From CAZVFX01 sp964626565 (GTDB lineage: Bacteria > Myxococcota_A > UBA9042 > CAIXZC01): a DNA stretch of 34,503 bases. Shown here piece after piece: positions 7,733 through 15,974 of this stretch; the first letter of the stretch is position 1; each line of letters opens with the position of its first letter. The DNA is taken from NCBI GenBank assembly GCA_964626565.1, contig CAZVFX010000076.1, positions 1-34,503 of the forward strand. The letters are read 5' to 3'. A model generated the notes under the pieces. It made no database searches. It was not told the origin of the DNA and saw nothing but the letters and a program-made list of their open reading frames with translations. The position numbers and the translations under genes were made by a program.

Positions 7733-9871
7733 ATGAAACGGCCGGCCGAAACACACCCGATTCGCTTCCTCATGGCCGGGGCTGCGGCAGGACTCGCGCT
7801 CACATCGGTGGATGCCCTTTCCGCACTGGCGCGCCCGGGGGGGCCGCCCAACGGGGCGTGGTTTTTCGCCGGCGAAGCACTGACCTGGTGTGCGATAGGC
7901 ACGCTGGGAGCGGTCGCCGCCCTGTGCGGAATCGCGGCGGTTCAGGCTTTGGTGGCGCGGGCAACCTCGAAGTCCAGCCGCAACGCGGGCTGGCCCGAGC
8001 GTCTGGCCTACCCTCTGCTCTACGCCGCGCTGCCGGTGATCCTGTCTTCCTCCTGCTTCGCCGCCCTGTTTCAAGGCAAGTGGGTTTCCACCACCTGGCT
8101 TGGCTGGGCCGGACCTTCCCTCGCAGCTCTGACTTGCCTGGCAGGCCTCGCAGCCATCGTTGCCACCGCGGGCCGGGCTTGGAACGAAGGCCGGGCACGG
8201 GTTCCAAAAGGCATCTTCCTGACCGGAGCCGGAGTCGCGCTCGCGGTCGCCGACCGCTCGATCCTGCCTGGCCTGTACCTGCCGCTTCACGACATAGTCG
8301 TGGCGGTTTCATACCTTTGCCTCCTCACCGGGTTCGCAATGCTCTTCTCCCCCGCTGCTCCCAGGCCGGCAGCCCACGGCATACGCACCCTCGCCACCAT
8401 CGCAATCGCAGCCGCCACAGCCGGGCTGGCGCTGGCCGCAGCGTCAGCCTTCACCATGGACCTTCCCGGTCAAAGAGCCTATGCATGGCAGCAACAGCTC
8501 ACTATCGAGCGGGTTACGCGGAACATCCGGCGACTCGTCGACGTCGACGCGGATGGAGTCTCGCCCCTGTTCGGTGGCGGCGACTGCGACGACCTCGACG
8601 CCACCATCAACCCGTTCCGCAAAGACCTGCCCGGCAACGGCACGGATGAAGACTGTGACGGCAAGGACGCCAACATCGAAGAAGTCACCCGGGCCGGCAA
8701 GCTCTGGCAGCCACCGCGCCCCCAGGGCCGACCCAAGACAAACAACGCCTTCATGGCCACCGCGGTTGCACGGGGCGGCAACGTGCTCCTCATTACCGTT
8801 GACGCTCTCCGCTATGACAGAGCCTACGACGAAGACGGCAAGCCTCTCTTGGACTGCTTACGCCTCCTCGATAAGCATGCAATACGGTTTTCCCACGCCT
8901 TCTCCCCCGCCACATCCACCCAGCTCTCAGTGCCCGCATTCATGACGTCCCGATTCCGTTACTGGGATGCCCGGGGTTCCATCGCCTCCGATATGAAAGG
9001 CGCCGGCTTCCACACCATTTTGTTGGCTCACCGGGCGTTTGTTGAGCATCTGTCCACCCCACAACAGGGCGAGTATCCCGCGTGGGGTCCTGCGAAACAG
9101 TTCGACCGGGTAGAGACGGTGGGGGAAATCGGCGACCGCTCAGCCTGGGGAATGGGGGCTTCCCCGGGGACTGCACCTGAAATTACGGACGCGGCCATTT
9201 CCGGCTGGAATGCTCGGGAGGGTAAGAAGTTCGGGTGGGTGCACTACTTCGATCTTCACCAGTGGGACAGCAACGATTCAGGCAGCCCGGATGAGCAGTA
9301 CGGGGCTGTGTTGAAGGAAGTTGACCGCGCCGTGACCCGACTCCTTCAAGCCCTTGAGCAGGCCGGCGAGTTGTCTGAGACTGTCGTCGTGTTCACATCC
9401 GATCACGGAGAAGGGCTCGGAGACCGAAACATCAGGTATCACACGAAACTCACTTACAACGTGCTCGCCAGGGTGCCCCTGACAGTCTTCGTCCCCTCTG
9501 TCTCACCGCTGACCATCGACTCCCCCGTTTCACTCATGGACCTTAGGCCCACCCTGGCCCACATGACTACCCGCCGCTTCAGCCGCGCCTGGGAGGGAGA
9601 ATCGCTGCTGAACGCGCTGGACCAGCCCGGCTGGCGCCGCACCACGCCCATATTGATCTCCGAACTGTACCAACAGGCGGTGCTGTGGGACGGGTTAAAA
9701 CTGATTTTTGACCGCTTCTCCCACACCGTGGAACTGTACGATATCTTCCTGGACCCGGATGAAAATAGATCCCTGGTTGAGGAGCGCAGGGAAGACGTGT
9801 CACGCCTGCTGCTGCTGCTCAAAACAAACCGGAACTACATGGAACCGTCGGGAGTAGCGGTGGGCAGGTAG
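7733..9871 (+). CDS. membrane-anchored sulfatase-superfamily protein with MopE-like motif
   Basis: The protein has 712 residues. The first 240 hold about five to six hydrophobic helices (for example 12-32, 48-74, 92-112, 128-148, 185-206 and 219-240). Residues 270-312 carry a Cys/Asp-rich motif (DVDADGVSP, GGDCDD, TDEDCDG) like the MopE-type putative metal-binding motif, probably binding calcium outside the membrane. Residues 348-690 are an alkaline phosphatase/sulfatase-superfamily domain with a metal Asp357 (LLITVDALR), a Ser/Thr-rich nucleophile region around 391-397, an HYFDLHQWD strand and the metal pair Asp557-His558 (FTSDHGEGLGD). The classical sulfatase C/S-x-P-x-R motif is absent, so the reaction could be phosphotransfer or phosphoester hydrolysis. 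The gene has no clear ribosome binding site, so its start is less certain. It ends 3 bp from the convergent neighbour. Confidence 0.87.
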   Translation: MKRPAETHPIRFLMAGAAAGLALTSVDALSALARPGGPPNGAWFFAGEALTWCAIGTLGAVAALCGIAAVQALVARATSKSSRNAGWPERLAYPLLYAALPVILSSSCFAALFQGKWVSTTWLGWAGPSLAALTCLAGLAAIVATAGRAWNEGRARVPKGIFLTGAGVALAVADRSILPGLYLPLHDIVVAVSYLCLLTGFAMLFSPAAPRPAAHGIRTLATIAIAAATAGLALAAASAFTMDLPGQRAYAWQQQLTIERVTRNIRRLVDVDADGVSPLFGGGDCDDLDATINPFRKDLPGNGTDEDCDGKDANIEEVTRAGKLWQPPRPQGRPKTNNAFMATAVARGGNVLLITVDALRYDRAYDEDGKPLLDCLRLLDKHAIRFSHAFSPATSTQLSVPAFMTSRFRYWDARGSIASDMKGAGFHTILLAHRAFVEHLSTPQQGEYPAWGPAKQFDRVETVGEIGDRSAWGMGASPGTAPEITDAAISGWNAREGKKFGWVHYFDLHQWDSNDSGSPDEQYGAVLKEVDRAVTRLLQALEQAGELSETVVVFTSDHGEGLGDRNIRYHTKLTYNVLARVPLTVFVPSVSPLTIDSPVSLMDLRPTLAHMTTRRFSRAWEGESLLNALDQPGWRRTTPILISELYQQAVLWDGLKLIFDRFSHTVELYDIFLDPDENRSLVEERREDVSRLLLLLKTNRNYMEPSGVAVGR

Positions 9872-9874
9872 AAG

Positions 9875-11194
9875 CTACTGCTCGGACGTGACCAGCACAC
9901 CGTCATCATTCATGACCATGCTTAATGGGTTGGCCACCGCGTCGGTCCCCTTCAAATCGTAGGTTTCGACACTCAGCGCTTCTCCCGGCTGAATCGCGCT
10001 CTGCAGTTCGAACACAATCTCAAACAGGTCGGACTCGCCCTCGAGGGAGTCTCCGTCGTAGTAGGCGTCGGAGACCGCGGTGTCCGGTTGGGATGCGTGG
10101 TAGATCACGACGCTCACTAAGCCGTCGTCCAACTCCTGATAGGCCAGAGTGTGCTTGGTGGGAGTAATGGTGTTCTGGGGCGGAATGTCCCAATCGATGC
10201 ACTGGCCCGGCACAAGTTCGCACTCGGTGTCGTGGAAGCGGGAGAAGCTCACCTCCTCGCCGAAGGAGAACTTGAATTGAATGCCCGTAGCTTTGGCTGA
10301 AGCCAGACCGTCCGCAGCCAGCTTCACAGGACAGGAAAACTCGGAGCCGGCATCGCCGGTGATAGTGCAGAATCCGGCACCGGAGCATGCTCCGCAATCC
10401 TGTGGGCAATTCTCGCACCCTTCCCAATCATCACACTCACCGTCGTCGCAACAGGTGCCGCAGTCTTCGAAGCAGGACTTGCACTCGCCGCCAGCCTTGT
10501 CGCACTCCCCGTCGCCGCAGTTGTCGTTGGTGCAATCGTCCGGGCAGTTGTCGGGCGTCTCACCCGCCTCACATTGGCCGTTGCCGCACTCGGGGCACTC
10601 ACCACAATCGTCGGGACAGTTGGAGCAGTTCTCCCCTTCTTCACAAAGCTCGTTAGGGCACACCGACTCACACTCCCCGCAATCGTCGGGGCAGGTATGA
10701 CAGTCCTCACCTTCCTCACACTTGTCATCGCCGCACTCGGTGCACGGGCCGCAGTCCTCCGGACAACTCGTGCAATCCTCCAGGTCCTCGCACAGTCCGT
10801 TGGGGCAGTCGAGGCACATGCCGCAATCCTCCGGGCAGGTCTTGCAGTCCTCCCAGTCGTCGCACTCGTCGTCGCCACAGCAGTTGTCTTCACAGTCCTG
10901 GCCGCAACTCTGACACTCGCCGCCCGGCTTGTCGCACTCACCGTCGCCGCAGTCCGCCTCACTCGAGCAGTCCTGCGCACAGGAGTCAGCAGTTTCCCCC
11001 GGATCGCACTGACCGTCACCGCACACGATCGGCGGAGCATCGCCGCTACCCCCGAAATCCTGGTCATCCGCATCCTGCTCGACCACGTCGGCAACAACCT
11101 CGTCATCACCTTCGATGGGACAGGTTTCGCAGTCACTGCCCCCACATGCAACCGCGAACATACCGAGCATCGCCAGTACGATAAGCCTCTTCAT
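9875..11194 (-). CDS. Cys-rich lipoprotein with C-terminal cohesin-like module
   Basis: The protein has 439 residues. The signal ends in the lipobox VAC (Cys17), followed by an acidic linker. Residues 58-270 are about eight to nine repeats of the C..G.C...E.C..C..DCG type, each about 22-30 residues with about six Cys. Residues 275-437 form a cohesin-like beta-sandwich that is clearly homologous to the two modules in the 1125-residue protein at 23651-27028: shared ATG..F.F.F, FHD..C.LVPG.CIDWD.PP, VIYHASQP and a final DGVLVTS. GGAGG sits 6 nt before the ATG at 11194; the longer frame to 11236 adds no signal features. The gene is last in a run of nine, 106 nt after its neighbour. A lipid-anchored receptor for dockerin-like modules is my inference. 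Confidence 0.85.
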   Translation of the reverse strand: MKRLIVLAMLGMFAVACGGSDCETCPIEGDDEVVADVVEQDADDQDFGGSGDAPPIVCGDGQCDPGETADSCAQDCSSEADCGDGECDKPGGECQSCGQDCEDNCCGDDECDDWEDCKTCPEDCGMCLDCPNGLCEDLEDCTSCPEDCGPCTECGDDKCEEGEDCHTCPDDCGECESVCPNELCEEGENCSNCPDDCGECPECGNGQCEAGETPDNCPDDCTNDNCGDGECDKAGGECKSCFEDCGTCCDDGECDDWEGCENCPQDCGACSGAGFCTITGDAGSEFSCPVKLAADGLASAKATGIQFKFSFGEEVSFSRFHDTECELVPGQCIDWDIPPQNTITPTKHTLAYQELDDGLVSVVIYHASQPDTAVSDAYYDGDSLEGESDLFEIVFELQSAIQPGEALSVETYDLKGTDAVANPLSMVMNDDGVLVTSEQ

Positions 11195-11300
11195 TCTGTG
11201 CCTCCGAAGCAAATAGTCCTTTGTATAGAGTTCCACGATCCGGCCGTCATTGCAAGGGAAGTTGACGCCGGCAGGCCTGTGCCGGGACGCGCAATCTCAC

Positions 11301-12404
11301 TCAAACTTCCAGTTTGCACTCCGCCGAACACCCGTCGCCATCCTCGGTATTCCCGTCGTCGCACTCCTCGCCGGGGTCCGGCTCCCCGTTGCCACAGGGC
11401 GGGCACTCGCCGCAGTCCCACTCGCAGTTGATGCAGGTCTCGTTCCAGTCACACTCGCCGTCGCCGCAATAGGGGCACATGCCGCAATCAAGAGGGCAGG
11501 TATCGCAAATCTCCCCGTGGGTCAACTGGCACACCCCGTCACCACAACAGGTGCCGCAATCAGCGGGGCAGGTCAGACAGTCCTCCCAACTGTCGCAGGA
11601 GGAGTTGGGACAACAGGCGCCGCAATCAGCGGGGCAAGTCTGGCAACCCTCCCAGGCGTCGCAAACGTTGTTGGGGCAACAAGCGCCGCAGTCCGCTGGG
11701 CAATTGAGGCAATCTTCCCACTCGTCGCAAACGTCGTTGGAGCAACACGCCCCGCAATCCGCCGGACAGATGTGACAGTCCTCCCACTCATCGCACACGT
11801 CGTTGGGACAGCACAGCCCGCAGTCCCCCGCGCATGAGCTGCAATCTTCCCCTTCGTCGCACTCCCCGTTGCCACAGTAGTACTCCAACTGGCAGAACTG
11901 GTTGCAGCCGTCTCCGTCTTCCCAGTTGCCGTCGTCGCACATCTCTCCGCCTTCCAGCTTCCCGTTGCCACACGAGGGCGGGCAGGTACCGCAGTCGGCA
12001 CGGCAGGAGGTGCAGTCCTCCCACGGCTCACAGATTTCGTTGGGGCAGCAAACACCGCAGTCTTCGGGACAGTCAGCACAACTCTCGCCGTACTCGGCCT
12101 CGCACAACTCGTCCCCACAGTTGGTAGGGTGGCAATCCTGTTCACAAAGGTCCGGAGTCCCGATTTCGACCAACTCCTGAATCTCTGCCGTGTCGTAGTA
12201 GTCGACCTCAACGACGTCCATGTGAGACATCTCAACCAACTCCACGACCTCAGGCATCTCAAAGTGCTCCGGAATGAACATCTCCACCGGGTAAAGTACG
12301 TCCTCTCCAGCGTCGAAGACCTCCGTCGGATCGGAGCTCTTGCCCACTCCCGCACAAGCGGTGGCAAACAGTGCTGCCGGCAGGATGGTCATCCAAAGTC
12401 GCAT
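11301..12404 (-). CDS. Cys-rich repeat lipoprotein
   Basis: The protein has 367 residues. The signal ends near Cys17 (ATAC), a loose lipobox. An acidic linker (about 25-85, rich in Glu, Val and Asp) leads into the repeat region. Two repeat types alternate. The first is C..N..CD.WEDC..CPADCGAC, seen four times almost unchanged at 199-287. The second is the Myxococcus-type disulfide repeat CGNG....GE.CDDGN..DGDGC...C, seen at 145-171 and 337-363. No lamin-tail, cohesin-like or dockerin-like module is present, unlike its relatives in the cluster. The start at 12404 is preferred to 12419 because the latter adds four acidic residues in front of the signal and GGGG precedes 12404. Function is unknown. 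A rigid disulfide-bonded surface stalk is plausible. Confidence 0.82.
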   Translation of the reverse strand: MRLWMTILPAALFATACAGVGKSSDPTEVFDAGEDVLYPVEMFIPEHFEMPEVVELVEMSHMDVVEVDYYDTAEIQELVEIGTPDLCEQDCHPTNCGDELCEAEYGESCADCPEDCGVCCPNEICEPWEDCTSCRADCGTCPPSCGNGKLEGGEMCDDGNWEDGDGCNQFCQLEYYCGNGECDEGEDCSSCAGDCGLCCPNDVCDEWEDCHICPADCGACCSNDVCDEWEDCLNCPADCGACCPNNVCDAWEGCQTCPADCGACCPNSSCDSWEDCLTCPADCGTCCGDGVCQLTHGEICDTCPLDCGMCPYCGDGECDWNETCINCEWDCGECPPCGNGEPDPGEECDDGNTEDGDGCSAECKLEV

Positions 12405-12500
12405 CTCTTCCCCGTCCATTGCTGCTTCTTCTTAACGTCCGACCTCACTACCGGTTAAGGATTCCATTTCAGTCGAGAGAATGCAAGAAATCGCCGGATT

Positions 12501-14921
12501 TCAGACCTTCACCAGCCTGACGAACAACGCGGCCGCGATAAGATAGCACGCCGCCCCGGCAGTGATGGCCGCGGCGAACCCCCCGAGGAGAGCGACGGCA
12601 AAAGCCAGCACTGAGCCCAACACTCCAGCCGCACCGTTCACCGCCCAGAGCCAGGGGATTGCACCACGATCTCCGCTCTGCTCCAGCGCCAGAATGGCGG
12701 AAGGAAAGGGCAAACCCATGAGGAATCCGGCCAATCCGGTACACGCAATACAGATCGCAAAACGAGCGAATGTGGGAAGGACCAGCAGGTCGTGGGACAA
12801 CAGACCGCCGGAAAACAAGACAAGCAGCACGACCACCAGCACCCCCATGGCCACGGCCAACCGCCTGGCCGGCGCGTTTCCGCCATGGATCAGGCGGCGG
12901 GAGAAAGCCGCTCCGGCCCCGGTGAATATGAGGAGCGACGTAAGCACAACACTCAGCGCGTAAACCGGGTGTCCCAGCACCAACACCAGCTTCTGGATCA
13001 GCGGTATCTCAACCAACATGAACCCCAGGCCCAGAAACATGAACAGCAGGCTCGCCACCATGGGCGAGTTTTTCATTTCCCCTGCCTTCCGCATTGTGTA
13101 GGCAGGCCAGAGAACCGCGATCATCACGATTACCAGAAGCACAAAAAACAGCACGTACAGAGTGCGCACCGCGGCGAAATTCTGCTTCAATCCCGTGTCC
13201 CAGGTAAACGCGGCGAACAGCACAGCATCCAACGGTTTCAACATCAGGAAGAAGAACGGTTTGTCGTCCGTTGGCGGCGAGAAATCATAGGGCAACTGGG
13301 GGAGAAAATCGTCCAGATCATGCCAATGTTCAACCACCAGCGACACTGACCGAAGCCCCCCCTGGCGCCCGGGCAGGTAGAGGGACTCGAATCCCATTCT
13401 CTCGCACTGTGCAGCCAGCCGGTCCATCTCCTCTTTTTTGAAAGGGGTGGCCTTCACCATCAACGTGCCCACCAGCTCTCCTCGCACCACGGCCACATGC
13501 TTCGAAGGATCTTCCACACCGGCAAGCTTGAGCGCTTCCAAGGCCACCGCGACCAGGCGGATCACCTCCCCCGGCACGCTGGTCAACGACCAGCGCGACA
13601 CGGTGAGCACGCCGTCTTCCGCCAGACGGTCAAGGTAGGACTCGAAAGCTTCGACCGTATAGAGGTTGTTCTCCGCCAGCACGTACGCCCCTGCCGCGGA
13701 CGCAGCCCAGGAATCGATGAGGGAGATTTGGATCAGGTCGAAGGTCTCCTTGGTCTGCTCCATGAAGGTGCGACCGTCCGCCACCACCACGTGCATCGGG
13801 GGGCCGTCGAAAACGTGGCCAACAAAATCAGCGAACCGATTGGTGATGAGATCAACGATGTCCGGGTTGATCTCAACTCCCCATACCGCCGACGCCCCGT
13901 GCCTCAACGCAGTCAGCGCGTCCCTTCCGCCCCCAAGGCCGATCACCGCCACTCGGTCGTAATCTCGCATTGAGTAAGCTGCGGCAGTTACATCCCAGTC
14001 AAGGAACTCCAGCTTGGAGAAATCCCCGTCAGTCCCGACAATGGGTGAACCGGCGCTGGCATCCTGCTCCAACCACATCTCCTCTGCCGGTGGACCGGTG
14101 TAGTTTTTCGACAGGCCCCACCCATAGGGTGTGTCCTTTTTGAACCACTGCTGCTGAAACACTGTCACCCGGGCCAGGGCCGACCATTTCTCGTGCACCT
14201 TCTCCAGGCTCTTCTCGTCATAGTCCTTGGTGTAGCGAACGGTAAAGAGTCCCGTCTGTCCGCCCACTGCCACAAGTAGAATCAACAGGGTGAGAAAGAT
14301 CGGTGCGCGCACCCGGCACACACCCCGGTCCCGCCGCGCCACCAGCAGACCGGGGCAGGCAAACGCAATCAGTACGGCTGCGATGCCGATTGCGATGGGA
14401 CCGCTGAAAAGATGCAGCAGCAGGACGCTGCCGGCTCCGCCCATACCCGCGGCCAGAAGGTCCGCGAAGTACAGCCGGTTGATGTCTTTGGCATAGCGGG
14501 TAATGAGCCAGCAGATCAACAACCCGGCAAAGAAGAACCCGGGCAAAAACAACAACGTCGGCAGCAGCCGAAACGGGGACGAACTGTCTGCCATGAAGGT
14601 GCCACGGTAGTCGATGGCAAGATAGGCGGCCAGCCCCAGCACCAGCAGGAAACCGGCAAGGAGAGGAATGAGAGGATGATACTCTTCAATGAGCGTCTCC
14701 AGCCGTCGGCCCCGCGCACCATGGACCAGGACTGCGGACGCGGTCATCCCCAACAAAGCCAGGCTCACCGCGACAAAGCTGAAATGATACCAGATAGTAA
14801 CCGAAAACAGGCGGGTCAGAGACACCTCACCCAACACGATTCCGGCACTGACCAGCCCGATCGCGGCCAGCCGGGCCGGACCGGTTTTTAGATTGGTATC
14901 GAAGTCGGTGGTGCGGTTCAC
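12501..14921 (-). CDS. spermidine-synthase-like membrane protein
   Basis: The protein has 806 residues. An N-terminal block of about six membrane helices (15-220) and a C-terminal block of about seven (583-803) flank a soluble Rossmann-fold domain at about 240-565. That domain resembles spermine/spermidine synthase: a SAM-type glycine loop AVIGLGGGRDAL (about 325-336), Glu350 at the end of the next strand (WGVEIN), Asp382 (VVADGRTF), and a D.W....AGAYVLAENNLYTVEAF segment matching the aminopropyl-acceptor region. Such membrane fusions are common in Deltaproteobacteria, but their substrate is not established. The start is GTG and overlaps the stop of the PilZ gene (GTGA), which implies coupled translation. 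Polyamine synthesis proper would need decarboxylated SAM, and no speD is present here. Confidence 0.85.
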   Translation of the reverse strand: MNRTTDFDTNLKTGPARLAAIGLVSAGIVLGEVSLTRLFSVTIWYHFSFVAVSLALLGMTASAVLVHGARGRRLETLIEEYHPLIPLLAGFLLVLGLAAYLAIDYRGTFMADSSSPFRLLPTLLFLPGFFFAGLLICWLITRYAKDINRLYFADLLAAGMGGAGSVLLLHLFSGPIAIGIAAVLIAFACPGLLVARRDRGVCRVRAPIFLTLLILLVAVGGQTGLFTVRYTKDYDEKSLEKVHEKWSALARVTVFQQQWFKKDTPYGWGLSKNYTGPPAEEMWLEQDASAGSPIVGTDGDFSKLEFLDWDVTAAAYSMRDYDRVAVIGLGGGRDALTALRHGASAVWGVEINPDIVDLITNRFADFVGHVFDGPPMHVVVADGRTFMEQTKETFDLIQISLIDSWAASAAGAYVLAENNLYTVEAFESYLDRLAEDGVLTVSRWSLTSVPGEVIRLVAVALEALKLAGVEDPSKHVAVVRGELVGTLMVKATPFKKEEMDRLAAQCERMGFESLYLPGRQGGLRSVSLVVEHWHDLDDFLPQLPYDFSPPTDDKPFFFLMLKPLDAVLFAAFTWDTGLKQNFAAVRTLYVLFFVLLVIVMIAVLWPAYTMRKAGEMKNSPMVASLLFMFLGLGFMLVEIPLIQKLVLVLGHPVYALSVVLTSLLIFTGAGAAFSRRLIHGGNAPARRLAVAMGVLVVVLLVLFSGGLLSHDLLVLPTFARFAICIACTGLAGFLMGLPFPSAILALEQSGDRGAIPWLWAVNGAAGVLGSVLAFAVALLGGFAAAITAGAACYLIAAALFVRLVKV

Positions 14922-15940
14922 AGGGCCAGGAGAAGCTGTTCAAATATGCCGTCTTCGCCCCGTTCGTCGAGGGAAAGGATTCTCACGTCGAAGCCGACAT
15001 TTTTCGTCCGCCTGTCGCGGGCGATGCGGGTCACGTCACCCACCACGACAACGTGGGCCGAGCGGGTGGACACCGACAACGGCATTTCCAGAATCACCCG
15101 ATCACCCTTGGCCGGCTTGACCTCGGCGCAAAGCAGGAACAGGTTGTCCCGGTCGAAGTTCTTCAGCTTCCCTTCCACCTCCTCGCCGCGGATGGTCATG
15201 GACACCGGGAGAGTGAGGCGCTTGCGCCTCTTCATCTCGTATTTCCACTGCTGAAGGTCCTCTTCGGACAGCGAGGGATCCGCTTCCTTGTCCACCGCGA
15301 TGGGCTGGGTAACAACCTCTCCCGGCCCGTACTTGTCCACCGCATCGGTGGCGACGCGGTCCATGGACAACTCCCGTCTGAACTGGGAGGTCTTGGCGCC
15401 TGAACTCGGAGGAACAAGCCGTACCTCGAGGTACTGGGCTTTGGGCAGAAAACCACCGCTGAACTTGATACCGTAGTAGGTCTCCGCATCCTCGATCTGT
15501 TCCACCAGGTCGTCCGAGGCGGGCCCCATGGTACCGTGCTTGAATTCGTAGGCCACCAGACCTTCCAGGCTTGAGCCTGCAAACGCACCGCTCTTGCGCG
15601 GGTCGATGACCAGGAGGAAATGGGTCTCCAGGAATTTCTTGAGCCTGTCCATCCCAAACCGGCTGATCGCGGCCTGCCACTCAATTCCGATCCCCTGCTT
15701 AGGCTCATCCCGGCTGTATGCTACACGGGCGACCAGGAACACCGGCTTGTCCCCCTCGAACGGGTCGTGTACCGTCAGCACCAGTTTGGAGCCTTTGCGC
15801 ACCGAGCCGGCGGTTTCCAGAAACGCCCCTCCGGGGCCCTGATTGATAGCCTGTCCCTGCACCGGCCCATCGGGTCCCTGGCCTACAAAATTGGCACCGC
15901 TGGAGAATCTGGGAAATCTACGCCGTTCGTCTTTGGCCAT
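14918..15940 (-). CDS. protein with two PilZ-like domains
   Basis: The protein has 340 residues and no signal or membrane segment. The N-terminal domain starts with the PilZ Arg motif (RRRFPR, 6-11) followed by an AINQGPGGAF segment (31-40) in the place of the (D/N)xSxxG motif. A second PilZ-like domain starts at about 238 (KRRKRLTLP) and continues with KLKNFDRDNLFLLC; its second motif is degenerate. PilZ domains bind c-di-GMP, and the first has the RxxxR part but Gly-Pro in place of the Ser, so binding is uncertain. An ATG at 15946 is also possible, but the ATG at 15940 has the better distance from GGGTGG. It lies 34 nt after the FHA/sigma-54 activator and overlaps the next gene by 4 bp, so the three probably form one unit. 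Confidence 0.82.
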   Translation of the reverse strand: MAKDERRRFPRFSSGANFVGQGPDGPVQGQAINQGPGGAFLETAGSVRKGSKLVLTVHDPFEGDKPVFLVARVAYSRDEPKQGIGIEWQAAISRFGMDRLKKFLETHFLLVIDPRKSGAFAGSSLEGLVAYEFKHGTMGPASDDLVEQIEDAETYYGIKFSGGFLPKAQYLEVRLVPPSSGAKTSQFRRELSMDRVATDAVDKYGPGEVVTQPIAVDKEADPSLSEEDLQQWKYEMKRRKRLTLPVSMTIRGEEVEGKLKNFDRDNLFLLCAEVKPAKGDRVILEMPLSVSTRSAHVVVVGDVTRIARDRRTKNVGFDVRILSLDERGEDGIFEQLLLAL

Positions 15941-15974
15941 GCTCATCCACCCGGCGGCGCTGTCGGAAAGTCCA

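Noticed and set aside
11268..11285. CCGGCA / TGCCGG inverted repeat in the 106-bp gap considered as a terminator
   Set aside because: The stem is only 6 bp and no T-run follows on the minus strand.
12483..12497. Possible sigma-54 -24/-12 promoter before the 12404 gene
   Set aside because: On the minus strand a perfect -12 TTGCAT is present, but the -24 is CGGC and only 9 nt separate GG and GC instead of 10. It is not reported as a site.
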